The notes: generated by a model from the sequence alone, not told the origin. A stretch of 64,000 nt of DNA from Pullulanibacillus sp. KACC 23026 (GCF_029094525.1 NZ_CP119107.1:2356001-2420000); one strand, 5' to 3'. Counted from the first letter of the stretch, positions 34,542 to 45,021 are shown. Program-made: numbers and translations.

Positions 34542-36565
34542 TGGCTTTGAACACTATAAATCTGTTTTCAAAAGGTAGAATTGGATCTTTAGAGTTAGAG
34601 CATCGAATCTTAATGGGTTCGATGCATCTAGGCATAGAAGGAGACCCAAAACATTTAAATCAATTAAAAGCCTTCTACGTTGAACGGGTAAAAGGTGGCG
34701 CAGCCTTGATCATAACTGGTGGTGTCGCTGTCCTTCCAGAAGGCGGCGGCGACCACATGTTTTGTTTGACAAATTTGAGCGATCGCAGTCAGCTTAAAGA
34801 GATCGTTCAAGCGGTCCATTATGCAGGAGGTAAGCTGGCTCTCCAATTACAGCATAATGGCCGATATGCTAAGGAGGCAGAAACAGGGCTTACACCGGTT
34901 GCGCCTAGTCCTCTTTTTTCTAATCTCACAAAGGAGACACCCAAGGAGCTTTCGATTCGTGAGATTAAGGACATTCAAGCGGCTTTTATTGAAGGGGCCA
35001 TATTCGCAAAGGATGCAGGGTTTGATGCCATTGAATTAATGGGTTCAGAAGGTTATTTATTAAACCAATTTCTTTCACCCATTACGAATCAGAGAACGGA
35101 CGCTTATGGCGGTACTTTTGAGAAAAGGATGAAGCTTCCGCTTGACATTGTAGCTGGCATTAGAGAGCATGTCGGATCTGCTTTTCCTTTAATTTATCGA
35201 ATTTCAGGAAACGACTATATGGAAGACAGCACGACGCAAGAGGAGACCATGGAGTTTGCTAAGCAATTGGAAAGTCAAGGGATTGACGCTTTAAACGTTG
35301 GCGTTGGCTGGCATGAATCACGTGTACCGACTGTCGCCGCCAGCGTTCCAAATGCTGCCTTTGCTCACGTTGTATCTTACATAAAAAACGCGGTTTCCAT
35401 TCCTGTCATTGGGGCAAATCGCATCCATACGCCTGAAGTTGCAGAAGACGTTCTAAAACTTGGATTCATGGATTTTGTGGCACCTGCCCGTCCGTGGCTT
35501 GCCGATGAAGCGTTTGCGTTAAAGGCAAAAACAAACCGCGAAATGCTTAATCGATGTATCTCATGTAATCAGAGATGCCTGGACCATACGCTCGGACATC
35601 CGCCATTGCCTGTTGAATGTTTGGTTAATCCGAGGACAGGTCATGAATGGGAATGGAAGAAGCGAGAAATTGAAAATAAGGAAAGTCAAAGGAGGCAAAA
35701 CATTGCTGTCGTGGGCGGTGGTGTTGCGGGTCTATCAACAGCTAAGGCTGCTGCTGAACAGGGATACAAGGTGGCGCTATTTGAAGCCCAGCCACAATTA
35801 GGGGGGCACTTTTTCCTCGCCTCACAGATCCCAAGCAAGGAAAAGTTCAGAGAGACCATTCAGTATTATAAAACCTGTCTTGAACGTCTAAATGTCGACA
35901 TTCATTTGTCAACTAAACCGAACATTGATGAATTAGAGACTTTTGATAAAGTGTATTTGGCAACAGGTGTGACCCCTTACGTCCCAGAACAGTTAAAAGG
36001 TGTCCAGCTTCCTCATGTTGTCACCTACTCTGACATTCTATCTGGACAAGTTCCGGTTGGAAAAAAAGTGGCGATAGTTGGCGGCGGCGGCATTGGCTGT
36101 GACTTAGCCCATTTAATCAGCCAGGCAAATGACATAAGGCCTGAGGTTAAAACGTTTTTTGAAGACTATGGGATTAAGGTGAGGGAATGCGCCAATATTG
36201 AAGTGACCCTTATTTCACGATCGAAAAGGCTAGCCAAGAATGTCGGACCGACCACGCGCTGGGTTCTCTTGTCAGAGCTTCGAAAATTAGGGGTGACTCT
36301 CCTAAAAGGTTTTGAATGCTGTGAAATAACCGAAGACGGTGTATGGGTTCAAACTAGTGAAACTAAGCAATTTATAAAGGCAGACCAAGTGATTCTTTGC
36401 ACAGGACAAACGGCTAATCAGGAACTTTACGACGTTTTAAAAGATCGAGTGCCAACTGTACTCATCGGCGGAAGCTATGATGCGAGTGAACTTAACGCGG
36501 CAAAGGCGATCCATCAAGGGTATGCTTATTTTTACTCTAATGAAGTTGAAGCAATCAATAAATAA
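34541..36565 (+). CDS. 2,4-dienoyl-CoA reductase-like (OYE-FeS-FAD) enzyme
   Basis: The product of about 675 residues is an iron-sulfur flavoprotein of the FadH/2,4-dienoyl-CoA reductase type. An old-yellow-enzyme barrel (1-330, with LQLQHNGRYA and the QFLSPITNQRTDAYGG block) is followed by a 4Fe-4S site (Cys339, 342, 346, 360) and an FAD/NAD(P) module (VVGGGVAGLSTAKAA, VAIVGGGGIGCDLAH). It would reduce conjugated double bonds of a cyclic dienoyl thioester with NADPH. The start is ambiguous: GTG 34538, ATG 34541 and TTG 34547 are all in frame, the last best spaced from AAAGGGG. Translational overlap with the upstream gene is clear. Confidence 0.88.
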   Translation: MALNTINLFSKGRIGSLELEHRILMGSMHLGIEGDPKHLNQLKAFYVERVKGGAALIITGGVAVLPEGGGDHMFCLTNLSDRSQLKEIVQAVHYAGGKLALQLQHNGRYAKEAETGLTPVAPSPLFSNLTKETPKELSIREIKDIQAAFIEGAIFAKDAGFDAIELMGSEGYLLNQFLSPITNQRTDAYGGTFEKRMKLPLDIVAGIREHVGSAFPLIYRISGNDYMEDSTTQEETMEFAKQLESQGIDALNVGVGWHESRVPTVAASVPNAAFAHVVSYIKNAVSIPVIGANRIHTPEVAEDVLKLGFMDFVAPARPWLADEAFALKAKTNREMLNRCISCNQRCLDHTLGHPPLPVECLVNPRTGHEWEWKKREIENKESQRRQNIAVVGGGVAGLSTAKAAAEQGYKVALFEAQPQLGGHFFLASQIPSKEKFRETIQYYKTCLERLNVDIHLSTKPNIDELETFDKVYLATGVTPYVPEQLKGVQLPHVVTYSDILSGQVPVGKKVAIVGGGGIGCDLAHLISQANDIRPEVKTFFEDYGIKVRECANIEVTLISRSKRLAKNVGPTTRWVLLSELRKLGVTLLKGFECCEITEDGVWVQTSETKQFIKADQVILCTGQTANQELYDVLKDRVPTVLIGGSYDASELNAAKAIHQGYAYFYSNEVEAINK

Positions 36566-36586
36566 GGTGAGAAGGGATTTTGCCAA

Positions 36587-37372
36587 ATGGGGAAATTTGA
36601 AGGAAAGAAAGCTCTCATTACAGGAAGCTCACGTGGAATTGGAAAGATTACCGCTTTAAAATTTGCGGAAGAAGGGGCAGATGTTCTCATTCACTATCGC
36701 CGTGATGAAGAGGCAGCAGGTCAAACAGTGGAAGAGATTCGAAAGTTAGGAAGACAAGCTCTGCTTTTTAAGGCAGATCTGGACTCGCCCGAAGAAATTG
36801 ACGCGATGTTTGATTATGTTCAAAATGAATGGGGCGTTCTCGATATTTTTATTGCTAACGCTGCAGCTACTGCCTTTAAAGATTTGATGGATATAAAGGC
36901 ACACCATCTTAACAAAACTTATCAGGTTGTAGTCAATAGTACAGTACAAATGGTTCAGAGATCTGTTCCATTGATGGAAGGGCGCGAAGGACGTATACTG
37001 ACCGTATCCAGCATGGGAAGTGAGTTTACACTTCCGCGTTACGCGAATATTGGATCTGCTAAAGCAGCCATGGAGTCATTAACCCGTTACTTTGCAACTG
37101 AATTAGGACCAAAAGGGATTACAGCCAATTGTCTGTCTCCAGGAGTGGTGGAAACAGATTCCTTAACTTTCTACGCGGGTGATCGTTTTGAAGCATTTCG
37201 TGATGGAGTCGTTTCAAAAACACCGCTCGGCAGGCTGACGCAACCTGAAGATGTGTCGAATTTAGCTTTGTTCCTATCGAGCAGTGAAGCCAGTTTCATC
37301 ACAGGCCAAGTCATTAGAATCGATGGCGGTTTGACGATCAATAATCATTACCCGCCAGAGGTTGCTTTTTAA
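36587..37372 (+). CDS. FabL-like SDR enoyl reductase (ChcA-like candidate)
   Basis: The 261-residue product is a short-chain dehydrogenase with the dinucleotide motif ITGSSRGIGK (11-20). Its catalytic pair is Tyr152 and Lys159, a Tyr-x6-Lys spacing typical of enoyl reductases (FabI/FabL) rather than the Tyr-x3-Lys of ketoreductases. The sequence around it (SSMGSEFTLPRYANIGSAKAA) recalls FabL. As the last gene of the cluster it is a good candidate for the final 1-cyclohexenylcarbonyl thioester reduction, the job of ChcA in Streptomyces. It lies 21 bases after the previous gene and is followed by a strong terminator. Confidence 0.88.
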   Translation: MGKFEGKKALITGSSRGIGKITALKFAEEGADVLIHYRRDEEAAGQTVEEIRKLGRQALLFKADLDSPEEIDAMFDYVQNEWGVLDIFIANAAATAFKDLMDIKAHHLNKTYQVVVNSTVQMVQRSVPLMEGREGRILTVSSMGSEFTLPRYANIGSAKAAMESLTRYFATELGPKGITANCLSPGVVETDSLTFYAGDRFEAFRDGVVSKTPLGRLTQPEDVSNLALFLSSSEASFITGQVIRIDGGLTINNHYPPEVAF

Positions 37373-37388
37373 TAGCTTAGACTAATTG

Positions 37389-37433
37389 AAAAAAGTCGGT
37401 TAATAAGGACTATCTTATATAACCGACTTTTTT
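37389..37433 (+). terminator. Rho-independent terminator of the alicyclic-acid cluster
   Basis: AAAAAAGTCGGTTA (37389-37402) and its perfect complement (37420-37433) form a 14-bp stem with a T-run right arm. Confidence 0.92.
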
Positions 37434-37543
37434 ATACCTTAACAAATTGTTAGAAGATTGACGCAAGTTGAATGTTTAGGAACTCAGTCTATGTCAACAA
37501 GGCGCGCGCCTTCGCCTATAAACTTGGCATGGCTTTGTTTTCT

Positions 37544-38815
37544 TTATTTGTTAACCTCAGATAATGGTTGTATTTTTGTGCCGGGGAAATAAAAATGAAG
37601 GATCTCTTTATAAGTCATGCCTTTATTTCCCATAACTTTGGCGCCTTCTTGGCTCATCCCGACACCATGTCCATATCCTTTACCTTTTACAATATAAACA
37701 TTGCGTTTTTTATCCGAGTATTCAATCAGGTAACTTTTGAAACGTTCACCACCAATCATTGGCCGAATAGACGATAGTGGAACATTTTCTAACTTCACAC
37801 TTTGAAAGAGTAAGGTCCCATTCATTAAATTTGAAACAAAATGGACGGTAATGGACCCTTTATAGGCTCTTTTTGACGAGTTTCTTTCATCAGATATTTC
37901 AAATTGAGGGATCGATAAAATTTTCAGATCGCCAACATAGCCTTTTCCTTTTAACCAGCTTTTGATTGTTGAAGCCATTTGAGGATCACTCTCTACTATA
38001 TCTCGAAAATCTTTAGGGTTATTCCAAAGAGTGGGGATGTCTTGATTCTTGATTTGAACCTGGTGCAATTTAAATTTCCAATTTTTTTGCGGGTCATAAG
38101 GGTCCTTCTTTATCGGGTAATAAGGCAGATGTGAGCCTCCCCATACATGATGATTGCCTTCAGTGATGCCGCCGTTACTTGCAGAATAAAAGGCTTCAAT
38201 TAAATGATTCTTATAGGTTAAGACTTCTCCTTTTGTTGCATCCACTGCTTTTGATGTTTGATCTTCCCACTGATACCCTCCATATACTTGATAAGCGATC
38301 GTATCATTAATGGTCTCGTGAAGATGGTGGGAGGCATAAGTTCTGGCCGCAATCGCCTGAGATTTGAGGGTTTCTAGATCCCAACCTGCAAACACCTCAA
38401 AAGGAACAACACCTTTTAAATAATCTTCAAGGGGAAGCTGATTAATGGGACGTATATACTTTTTGTCTTCAATCTCAAAGTTAAGAGCCCCTAAGTAGTT
38501 CCGATCATTTACAGATATAAAATGTCCGGTATCATAGTCACTAGGAATGAGCATAAAGGACGTTCCAACATGGAAGGTATCGGTGTTGCCTTTTAAAACG
38601 AGCTGGCCCTTATTAAGATTTAATCGATAGTTCACTCCTTCTTTTAAATGAATTACAGGATCTAACGAGACATAGTCTCCATGAAGTTGAATCGAGACAC
38701 GAGCGGTATCTTTTAAGTAATTGACTAATTTAATTGACATCATTTCTTCTGCTTGACTGACATTTGGAAGACTGAGTAATAGTAGCAGCACAGTTGACAT
38801 TAATAAGTACTTCAT
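37544..38815 (-). CDS. SpoIID/LytB-domain secreted protein
   Basis: The 423-residue product starts with a signal peptide (residues 1-22, cleavage probably after SQA). The SpoIID/LytB domain begins near residue 120 ([42 protein letters not shown]) and ends with [15 protein letters not shown] and ILHFYFPGT. SpoIID is a lytic transglycosylase for engulfment; LytB is an amidase enhancer. The N-terminal extension (25-115) resembles LytB-like cell-wall proteins more than the single-membrane-anchored SpoIID. No spoIIQ or spoIIID neighbours are present. The ribosome binding site is weak. It probably acts on peptidoglycan outside the membrane. Confidence 0.85.
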   Translation of the reverse strand: MKYLLMSTVLLLLLSLPNVSQAEEMMSIKLVNYLKDTARVSIQLHGDYVSLDPVIHLKEGVNYRLNLNKGQLVLKGNTDTFHVGTSFMLIPSDYDTGHFISVNDRNYLGALNFEIEDKKYIRPINQLPLEDYLKGVVPFEVFAGWDLETLKSQAIAARTYASHHLHETINDTIAYQVYGGYQWEDQTSKAVDATKGEVLTYKNHLIEAFYSASNGGITEGNHHVWGGSHLPYYPIKKDPYDPQKNWKFKLHQVQIKNQDIPTLWNNPKDFRDIVESDPQMASTIKSWLKGKGYVGDLKILSIPQFEISDERNSSKRAYKGSITVHFVSNLMNGTLLFQSVKLENVPLSSIRPMIGGERFKSYLIEYSDKKRNVYIVKGKGYGHGVGMSQEGAKVMGNKGMTYKEILHFYFPGTKIQPLSEVNK

Positions 38816-38936
38816 ACCGTTAGATTTTCTTTTCGTTCATCTTAGCATTCACAATCTTAAACCCATAAATGTAAAAAAATGTATCGGAATAATGAAAACC
38901 TTTCTCGTTAAAAAGCAATACAAAGGAGGCAAGCTT

Positions 38937-40784
38937 GTGAAACCTAAAGAATTCAAAGGAATTCATAACGATTCCTCATCGGTTGAAGAAGGCTATTTAG
39001 TTATGGACTGGATGAAACTTGCGGATACTGTTCAAGCAGATACAGACTTAGGAACTGTCATTAGAAAGATGACCACTCACCCTTCCCCAGACCAAGACCA
39101 AGACTGGATCATAACTGATTCAGATGGCCATTATCTCGGAATCGTTACCCCCATTGATCTTTTGAAGCTTTTACAATCAGGTGCCAAACTGGATGATCCC
39201 ATTCCGATTTCTCTATTGACGAAAAGGAAGACCGTTAATTTATATGACTCCATTGTCGAAGTGCCTCTAGGAGAAGACCGTTTATTTCCGGTAATCGACA
39301 ATAGGGGGCGTATTCAAGGACAACTCACGAACAAGGCATTACTTTTCGCCTACCAGCAGCTTCTAAGAGAAAAAAGCGATGTAGCAGATGTGTTGGATAT
39401 TATTCTGGAGACAGCCTACGAAGGGATTGCAGTAGTAAATAGTAAAGGGACCCTTATCAAAATGAACGAAGCCTACAAAAATTTCTTAGGCGTGAAAGAT
39501 GAAGACGTCCTCTATAAATCAGTTGAAGAAGTGATTGAAAATACGCGGCTCCACATCACCGTACAAACGGGAATTCCTGAACGGGCAAAACTGCAGACCA
39601 TACAAGGACAAAGTATGGTTGTTCACCGAATCCCGATTTGGCGAAATAATAAAATTATGGGTGCTGTTGGAATTCTGATATTTGAAGGGGTTACCGAGCT
39701 TTACAAAGTATTAGAGAAGGCGATTGAAGAAAATAGAAGTGTTGATGACATCAAGCATGCCAATCCCTTTAACAAGATGGACAAGAAAAAACCATCGATT
39801 ACTTTTGAAACCATTATTCATGAAAGTGAGGAAATGACTTATTGTAAAAGCATTGCGAGACGAGCGGCTCGAACAGAAGCGACCGTCTTGATAACCGGAG
39901 AAAGCGGTACAGGGAAAGAGATGTTCGCTCAAGCGATTCACAATATAAGTTCCCATTCAAAAGGTGAATTTGTAGCGGTGAACTGTGCAGCGATTCCTGA
40001 AAACCTCCTTGAATCTGAACTTTTTGGGTATGAGGAAGGAGCCTTTACTGGAGCGAAACGAGGCGGGCACAAAGGGCGATTTGAACTAGCAAATGGCGGT
40101 ACCCTTTTTCTAGATGAGATTGGAGACATGCCGTTAATTATGCAAGCTAAGATTCTAAGGGTACTTCAAGAAAAGGAATTTCAACCTGTCGGCAGCAATC
40201 GCAGAGTGCCATTCACAGGGCGTGTCATTGCCGCGACACATGTCAACTTGGAAGCCTCTATTAAGAATGGTGAGTTTCGAGAAGATCTCTACTATCGTTT
40301 AAATGTTATTCATCTCCGTATTCCACCACTAAGAGAACGAAGACAGGATATCCCAGCTTTGCTATCGCACTTTCTACAACTGTTTTGCACGCGTTATAGA
40401 TCACTCCCAAAAACGTTCAGTCTCCGAGCAGTGGAAGTTCTAATGACCTATGATTGGCCAGGGAATACGAGGGAAGTCATGAACCTTGTCGAACAACTGG
40501 TCACATTAGTTGTCGGGCCAGAAATTCAAATGAGTGATTTGCCAGAGCGATTTCTGACTCATTCTTCATTTGACTACAAGGAATCGATAGAAAATAAGGG
40601 ACTTGAGAACATCAATTCGCCCATAAATATAGACCAGTTAAAGGAAAGTCAGAAAGCATTTGAAAAGAATGAAATTATGAGAATGCTTGAAGTGTGCAAT
40701 GGGAATAAGAGTGAAGCAGCGAGAAGATTAGGCATTCATCGAACGACACTTTATCAAAAGCTAAAACGTCTCGGCATTGTGTAG
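38937..40784 (+). CDS. Sigma-54-dependent activator with CBS and PAS domains
   Basis: The 615-residue product is a bacterial enhancer-binding protein. A CBS pair lies at about 20-150, a PAS domain at about 160-270, the AAA+ domain has Walker A GESGTGKE (about 322-329) and the sigma-54 contact loop GAFTGA (about 368-373), and a Fis-type helix-turn-helix ends the protein ([21 protein letters not shown]). The CBS-PAS arrangement recalls the Clostridium proline-reductase regulator PrdR. GTG 38937 is preferred because AAAGGAGG lies six bases upstream, while the ATG at 38892 has none. A sigma-54 promoter 100 bases downstream shows that it controls the following operon. Confidence 0.9.
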   Translation: MKPKEFKGIHNDSSSVEEGYLVMDWMKLADTVQADTDLGTVIRKMTTHPSPDQDQDWIITDSDGHYLGIVTPIDLLKLLQSGAKLDDPIPISLLTKRKTVNLYDSIVEVPLGEDRLFPVIDNRGRIQGQLTNKALLFAYQQLLREKSDVADVLDIILETAYEGIAVVNSKGTLIKMNEAYKNFLGVKDEDVLYKSVEEVIENTRLHITVQTGIPERAKLQTIQGQSMVVHRIPIWRNNKIMGAVGILIFEGVTELYKVLEKAIEENRSVDDIKHANPFNKMDKKKPSITFETIIHESEEMTYCKSIARRAARTEATVLITGESGTGKEMFAQAIHNISSHSKGEFVAVNCAAIPENLLESELFGYEEGAFTGAKRGGHKGRFELANGGTLFLDEIGDMPLIMQAKILRVLQEKEFQPVGSNRRVPFTGRVIAATHVNLEASIKNGEFREDLYYRLNVIHLRIPPLRERRQDIPALLSHFLQLFCTRYRSLPKTFSLRAVEVLMTYDWPGNTREVMNLVEQLVTLVVGPEIQMSDLPERFLTHSSFDYKESIENKGLENINSPINIDQLKESQKAFEKNEIMRMLEVCNGNKSEAARRLGIHRTTLYQKLKRLGIV

Positions 40785-40792
40785 AATTTTAT

Positions 40793-40828
40793 CTACAGTT
40801 GCAGCAACACCTGTAGGGGTGAGTGTTG
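40793..40828. promoter_or_regulatory. Candidate upstream activating sequence
   Basis: Two interlocked inverted repeats lie 55-90 bases before the -24 element: CTACAG (40793-40798) with CTGTAG (40811-40816), and CAACAC (40805-40810) with GTGTTG (40823-40828). They could bind the enhancer-binding protein or end the regulator transcript. Confidence 0.4.
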
Positions 40829-40882
40829 TTTAATAACTACATATCCTAAGAAGGAAGCCTTATTTTACCTGGTTTTATGTGT

Positions 40883-40898
40883 TGGCACAGTAATTGCA
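40883..40898 (+). promoter_or_regulatory. Sigma-54 (-24/-12) promoter
   Basis: TGGCAC (40883-40888), five bases, then TTGCA (40894-40898) is an exact match to TGGCAC-N5-TTGCW. It precedes the Fe-alcohol dehydrogenase gene and follows the gene of a sigma-54 activator. Confidence 0.9.
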
Positions 40899-40938
40899 TG
40901 AGGTATAACGAGAGAAGCAACAAACAGGAGGGATTCAT

Positions 40939-42135
40939 ATGGCAGCCTTTTCTTTACGTGTGCCAGGACACATTCATTACGGAGAACAAGCGTTTCAAAT
41001 ACTAGGTGAAGAGGCTTCTAAGTTTGGTAACAAAGCCTTAATTGTAAGCGATCACATTATGGAAAAGTTGGGATATGTACAAGAGAGTATCAATCTTTTA
41101 GAAAATGCGGGTGTCACCCCGTTTACTTTTTTAGGAATTGAATCTGAACCAACGGATGAATATGTGAAAGAAGCTTTAAATAGGGTGAAGAAGCATCAAG
41201 TGGATGTGGTGATTGCAGTAGGAGGCGGCAGTTGTATTGACACAGCTAAGGCCGTTGCCGTGCTTGCTACAAATGGTGGCTCGATTAGTGAATACATGGG
41301 GAATAAGCGTCTAGTAACGCAGGATTCCTTACCTCTGATCGCTGTTCCAACTACTGCGGGTACAGGTTCCGAAGCGACAGATGTCACGGTCATCACTAAT
41401 ACTTCAAATGACGTCAAAATGATGATCAAGCAACCTGCATTTTTACCAGATGTTGCCCTTGTCGATCCTTACCTTTCCGCTACGTCACCAAAAGGGATTA
41501 CTGCTTCAACCGGTATCGATGCTTTGACTCATGCTATTGAGGCTTATATATCGAAACGGGCTCATGCCTTTACAGATACTCTCGCGCGTGAGGCGATCCA
41601 ATTAATAATGGGCTCACTTCGTCAAGCTTATAACCATGGGGAAGATTTAACAGCGAGAGGAAATATGGCCTATGGCGCAATGCTTGCGGGGGCCGCTTTT
41701 TCAAACGCATCGGTTTGTTTGGTTCACGGAATGTCCCGTCCAATTGGTGCTCTTTTCCATGTTCCTCATGGAATTTCCAATGCCATGCTTTTGCCTGCTG
41801 TATTAGAGTACAGCAAAGATCATTGCAAGGAGCGTTTGGCAGAAATCTGCAGCCTTCTCTATCCAGAGATGAAGAAGGAATCAGATGAGATATCAGCCGA
41901 TTACTTAGTTGCAGAAATCAAACAACTTTGCTCAGACTTAGACATTCCCAATTTAAAAGGATGGGGGATTGATCAAAATGCTTTTGAAAACGCTTTAAAC
42001 AAAATGGCAACAGATGCTTTGCAAAGCGGTAGTCCACAGAATAATCCGCGTGTCCCAAATCACGAGGAAATTATGGAGCTCTATCAAGTTTGTTTTGATT
42101 ATGATTTTACCTGTAAGCAAAAATCCATTAGCTAA
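40939..42135 (+). CDS. Iron-containing (group III) alcohol dehydrogenase
   Basis: The 398-residue product is a group III NAD(P)-dependent alcohol dehydrogenase. The nucleotide-binding GGGS is at 95-98, and the four iron ligands are Asp194, His198, His263 and His277 (in IDALTHAIEAY, LVHGMSRPIG and HVPHGIS). The overall pattern resembles hydroxy-acid dehydrogenases of the 4-hydroxybutyrate or 3-hydroxypropionate kind. In this operon it should oxidise an imported hydroxy acid to the semialdehyde used by the third gene. CAGGAGGG before the ATG is a strong ribosome binding site. Expression is from the sigma-54 promoter at 40883. Confidence 0.88.
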   Translation: MAAFSLRVPGHIHYGEQAFQILGEEASKFGNKALIVSDHIMEKLGYVQESINLLENAGVTPFTFLGIESEPTDEYVKEALNRVKKHQVDVVIAVGGGSCIDTAKAVAVLATNGGSISEYMGNKRLVTQDSLPLIAVPTTAGTGSEATDVTVITNTSNDVKMMIKQPAFLPDVALVDPYLSATSPKGITASTGIDALTHAIEAYISKRAHAFTDTLAREAIQLIMGSLRQAYNHGEDLTARGNMAYGAMLAGAAFSNASVCLVHGMSRPIGALFHVPHGISNAMLLPAVLEYSKDHCKERLAEICSLLYPEMKKESDEISADYLVAEIKQLCSDLDIPNLKGWGIDQNAFENALNKMATDALQSGSPQNNPRVPNHEEIMELYQVCFDYDFTCKQKSIS

Positions 42136-42154
42136 ACATTGAGGAGGAGTTATA

Positions 42155-43486
42155 ATGCTAAGTTTGATTGGCCTGATCCTGTCACTGGCTTTGCTGATCT
42201 TTTTAACAATGCGAGGCATTAACATCATTATCTCCGCTATCATTTGTTCCATCGTTGTTTCGGTCTTTGGTGGCCTTAATTTAGAAACAGCTTTAACAAA
42301 GTATTATATGGACGGTTTTACAGGTTATTTTGCCTCTTGGTTTTTAGTTTTCATGTTAGGCGCCATTTTCGGTAAAGTCATGCACGATACAGGAACTGCT
42401 GAATCGATTGCAGAATGGGTCAGTCGAACAATGGGGCCAAAAAGGGCTGTTTTCGCTGTAGTAGCCGCTTGTGCCATTATGACCTATGGCGGTGTCAGTT
42501 TGTTCGTTGTCGGGTTTTCGGTCTATCCGATTGCCGTCTCGCTATTTAAAAAAGCTAATTTGCCCCATCGTTTTATTCCAGGCGCTCTTGTTTTTGGATC
42601 CGTATCCTTTACTATGACGTCCCCTGGTTCACCTGAAATTCAAAATCTGATCCCAACACAATATTTTCATACGAACACGGTTGCAGGCGGTTGGATCGGT
42701 TTTGCGATGGGATTCATCATTATGATACTGGGTGGATTATGGTTAGGAAGAATGGTAAGTAAAGCCGTTAAAAATGGGGAAACTTTTAGTCTTCCAGAAG
42801 GGGCGAATGTAACCGTTCTGGATGAAAAGGGAGCCGCGGAAGTTTCGGCGACGCTGGACACGTCAGAAAAAGTTCTTCCGCATTGGCTGACGTCCCTGTT
42901 GCCTCTTGTTGGGGTTATTGTGTGCTTAAATATTTTATCAAGGTTTATTAGTTCAACCAGTTCAGCTCTTATTTCATTATTCCTTGGCATTATCTTAACA
43001 TGGCTCTTGAACATTAAATTTGTCAGTAAAGTCTGGAGTTCTCTCGCTGCTGGAACACAGAATGCATTAGTGGCAGCAGCCAACACATGTGCCGTCGTTG
43101 GATTTGGTAGTGTCGTAGGAAAGACAACGGCTTTTACCCAAATTGTTAACTCATTTGTCCATGTTCCGGGTTATATCGGTCTTGCTATTGCAGTAACCGT
43201 AATCTGCGGGATAACCGGTTCAGCATCCGGCGGACTTGGGATTGCGCTCCCAATTCTCGCTCCGCTCTATATGGCCAAGGGATTGGATCCAGGAGCGATG
43301 CACCGAATTTCTTCATTAGCATCTGGGGGATTAGATTCCATGCCGCACAATGGCTATATTGTCACAACCATTCGTACAATCTGCGGTGAAACGCATAAAC
43401 GCTCCTATAAACCTATTTTCTTGTTAAGTGTTATTCTGCCAACTGCCGTTCTGGTTCTAGCGGTAATTCTATATTCGATATTTTAA
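42155..43486 (+). CDS. GntP-family carboxylate permease
   Basis: The 443-residue integral membrane protein has about 12 hydrophobic segments and resembles GntP-family permeases for gluconate and beta-hydroxybutyrate-like acids. Marks include the first helix, FASWFLVFMLGAIFGKVM, the TSPGSPEIQN loop, ITGSASGGLGIALPILAPLY and the SGGLDSMPHNGYIVT segment near the C-terminus. It would import the organic acid substrate of the operon by proton symport. It lies 19 bases after the alcohol dehydrogenase gene, with TGAGGAGG as ribosome binding site. Confidence 0.85.
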   Translation: MLSLIGLILSLALLIFLTMRGINIIISAIICSIVVSVFGGLNLETALTKYYMDGFTGYFASWFLVFMLGAIFGKVMHDTGTAESIAEWVSRTMGPKRAVFAVVAACAIMTYGGVSLFVVGFSVYPIAVSLFKKANLPHRFIPGALVFGSVSFTMTSPGSPEIQNLIPTQYFHTNTVAGGWIGFAMGFIIMILGGLWLGRMVSKAVKNGETFSLPEGANVTVLDEKGAAEVSATLDTSEKVLPHWLTSLLPLVGVIVCLNILSRFISSTSSALISLFLGIILTWLLNIKFVSKVWSSLAAGTQNALVAAANTCAVVGFGSVVGKTTAFTQIVNSFVHVPGYIGLAIAVTVICGITGSASGGLGIALPILAPLYMAKGLDPGAMHRISSLASGGLDSMPHNGYIVTTIRTICGETHKRSYKPIFLLSVILPTAVLVLAVILYSIF

Positions 43487-43541
43487 TAGAATGTAACGAG
43501 GAAAAACTAATTTTGATCTATAAGGAGAAGGAGAGAGTATC

Positions 43542-44999
43542 ATGACAACTAAAACCATTCAAACATTAAAAAATTATATAAACGGACAATGGGTAGAAGC
43601 TTCTCACTCAAAAACGGAGAGTGTTCCAAATCCAGCAACAGAAGAAATTCTAGCCGAAGTTCCTCTTTCTGCACAAGATGATGTTGAACGCGCAGTAGCA
43701 GCAGCATCTGAGGCCTTTAAATCTTGGTCTAATGTGGCGGTACCAAAGAGAGCTCGAATTTTATTCAAATATCAACAGCTTTTGATGGAGCATTACGAAG
43801 AGCTGGCTGAATTAATTACAAAAGAAAATGGAAAATCTCTCACAGAAGCTCGCGGGGAGGTTCAAAGAGGAATTGAATGTGTGGAATTTGCGGCGGGAGC
43901 TCCGACACTAATGATGGGAGATTCATTAGCTAGTATCGCAACGGAAATCGAATCAAGCATGTTCCGTTACCCTGTTGGCGTTGTCGGTGGAATTACTCCA
44001 TTTAATTTCCCGATGATGGTGCCTTGCTGGATGTTCCCTCTAGCTATTGCTTGTGGAAACACATTTATATTAAAGCCATCCGAAAGAACACCATTGCTCG
44101 CTCAAAGATTAGTCGAACTATTCACAGAAGCCGGGCTGCCAAAAGGTGTATTGAATATTGTGCATGGTGCTCATGACGTTGTAAATGGCATGCTGGAGCA
44201 TCCAACCATCAAGGCGATTTCATTTGTCGGCTCACAACCCGTTGCTGAGTATGTCTATAAGACAGCCGCCGCAAACGGGAAACGAGTTCAGGCTTTGGCT
44301 GGGGCGAAAAACCACTCAATCGTACTAGAAGATGCTGATATGGATAAAGCCATTCAAGGGATTATCGGAGCGGCTTTTGGAAGTGCAGGCGAACGCTGTA
44401 TGGCTTGCTCAGTAGTAGCTGTTCAAGAATCAATAGCCGATCAATTTGTCGAGAGATTGATTCAAGCTGCTAATGAGATTAAGATGGGGGATGGTCTGGA
44501 AGAGGAGGTGTTCCTTGGACCGCTTATTCGTGAGAGTCACAAAAAACGTGTGCTTAACTATATTGAACTCGGGATTCAAGAGCAAGCTCAGCTTGTTCGT
44601 GATGGCCGTATCGATGCTGAACAAGCGGATAAAGGGTATTTCTTAGGGGCTACCATTTTTGACCACGTTAATCCAGACATGCAGATTTGGAAAGATGAAA
44701 TTTTTGCTCCCGTTTTAAGCATTGTTCGCGTTAGTGATTTGGATGAAGCGATAGAGATCACCAACCAATCCAGCTTTGCGAACGGAGCTGTGATCTACAC
44801 TCAAAGCGGCAAGGCTGCTCGAGATTTTAGAGATAAAATTGATGCGGGAATGTTAGGGGTAAATGTCAACGTACCAGCGCCAATGGCATTCTTCCCGTTC
44901 TCCGGATGGAAGAATTCGTTCTACGGTGACCTCCATGTCAACGGGAAAGATGGCGTCAATTTCTATACCCGCAGAAAAGTGGTTGCAACGCGCTGGTAA
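43542..44999 (+). CDS. mmsA: CoA-acylating (methyl)malonate-semialdehyde dehydrogenase
   Basis: The 485-residue product closely resembles IolA/MmsA, which converts malonate or methylmalonate semialdehyde with CoA and NAD to acetyl- or propionyl-CoA and CO2. Shared stretches are the [11 protein letters not shown] start, the [20 protein letters not shown] segment, [20 protein letters not shown], the catalytic Cys286 in GERCMAC and [13 protein letters not shown]. The conserved ERCMAC form separates it from ordinary aldehyde dehydrogenases. No myo-inositol genes surround it, so it probably serves 3-hydroxypropionate or 3-hydroxyisobutyrate breakdown with the two upstream genes. A hairpin follows the stop codon. 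Confidence 0.9.
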   Translation: MTTKTIQTLKNYINGQWVEASHSKTESVPNPATEEILAEVPLSAQDDVERAVAAASEAFKSWSNVAVPKRARILFKYQQLLMEHYEELAELITKENGKSLTEARGEVQRGIECVEFAAGAPTLMMGDSLASIATEIESSMFRYPVGVVGGITPFNFPMMVPCWMFPLAIACGNTFILKPSERTPLLAQRLVELFTEAGLPKGVLNIVHGAHDVVNGMLEHPTIKAISFVGSQPVAEYVYKTAAANGKRVQALAGAKNHSIVLEDADMDKAIQGIIGAAFGSAGERCMACSVVAVQESIADQFVERLIQAANEIKMGDGLEEEVFLGPLIRESHKKRVLNYIELGIQEQAQLVRDGRIDAEQADKGYFLGATIFDHVNPDMQIWKDEIFAPVLSIVRVSDLDEAIEITNQSSFANGAVIYTQSGKAARDFRDKIDAGMLGVNVNVPAPMAFFPFSGWKNSFYGDLHVNGKDGVNFYTRRKVVATRW

Positions 45000-45021
45000 G
45001 TTTAAAAATAGACGAATATTT

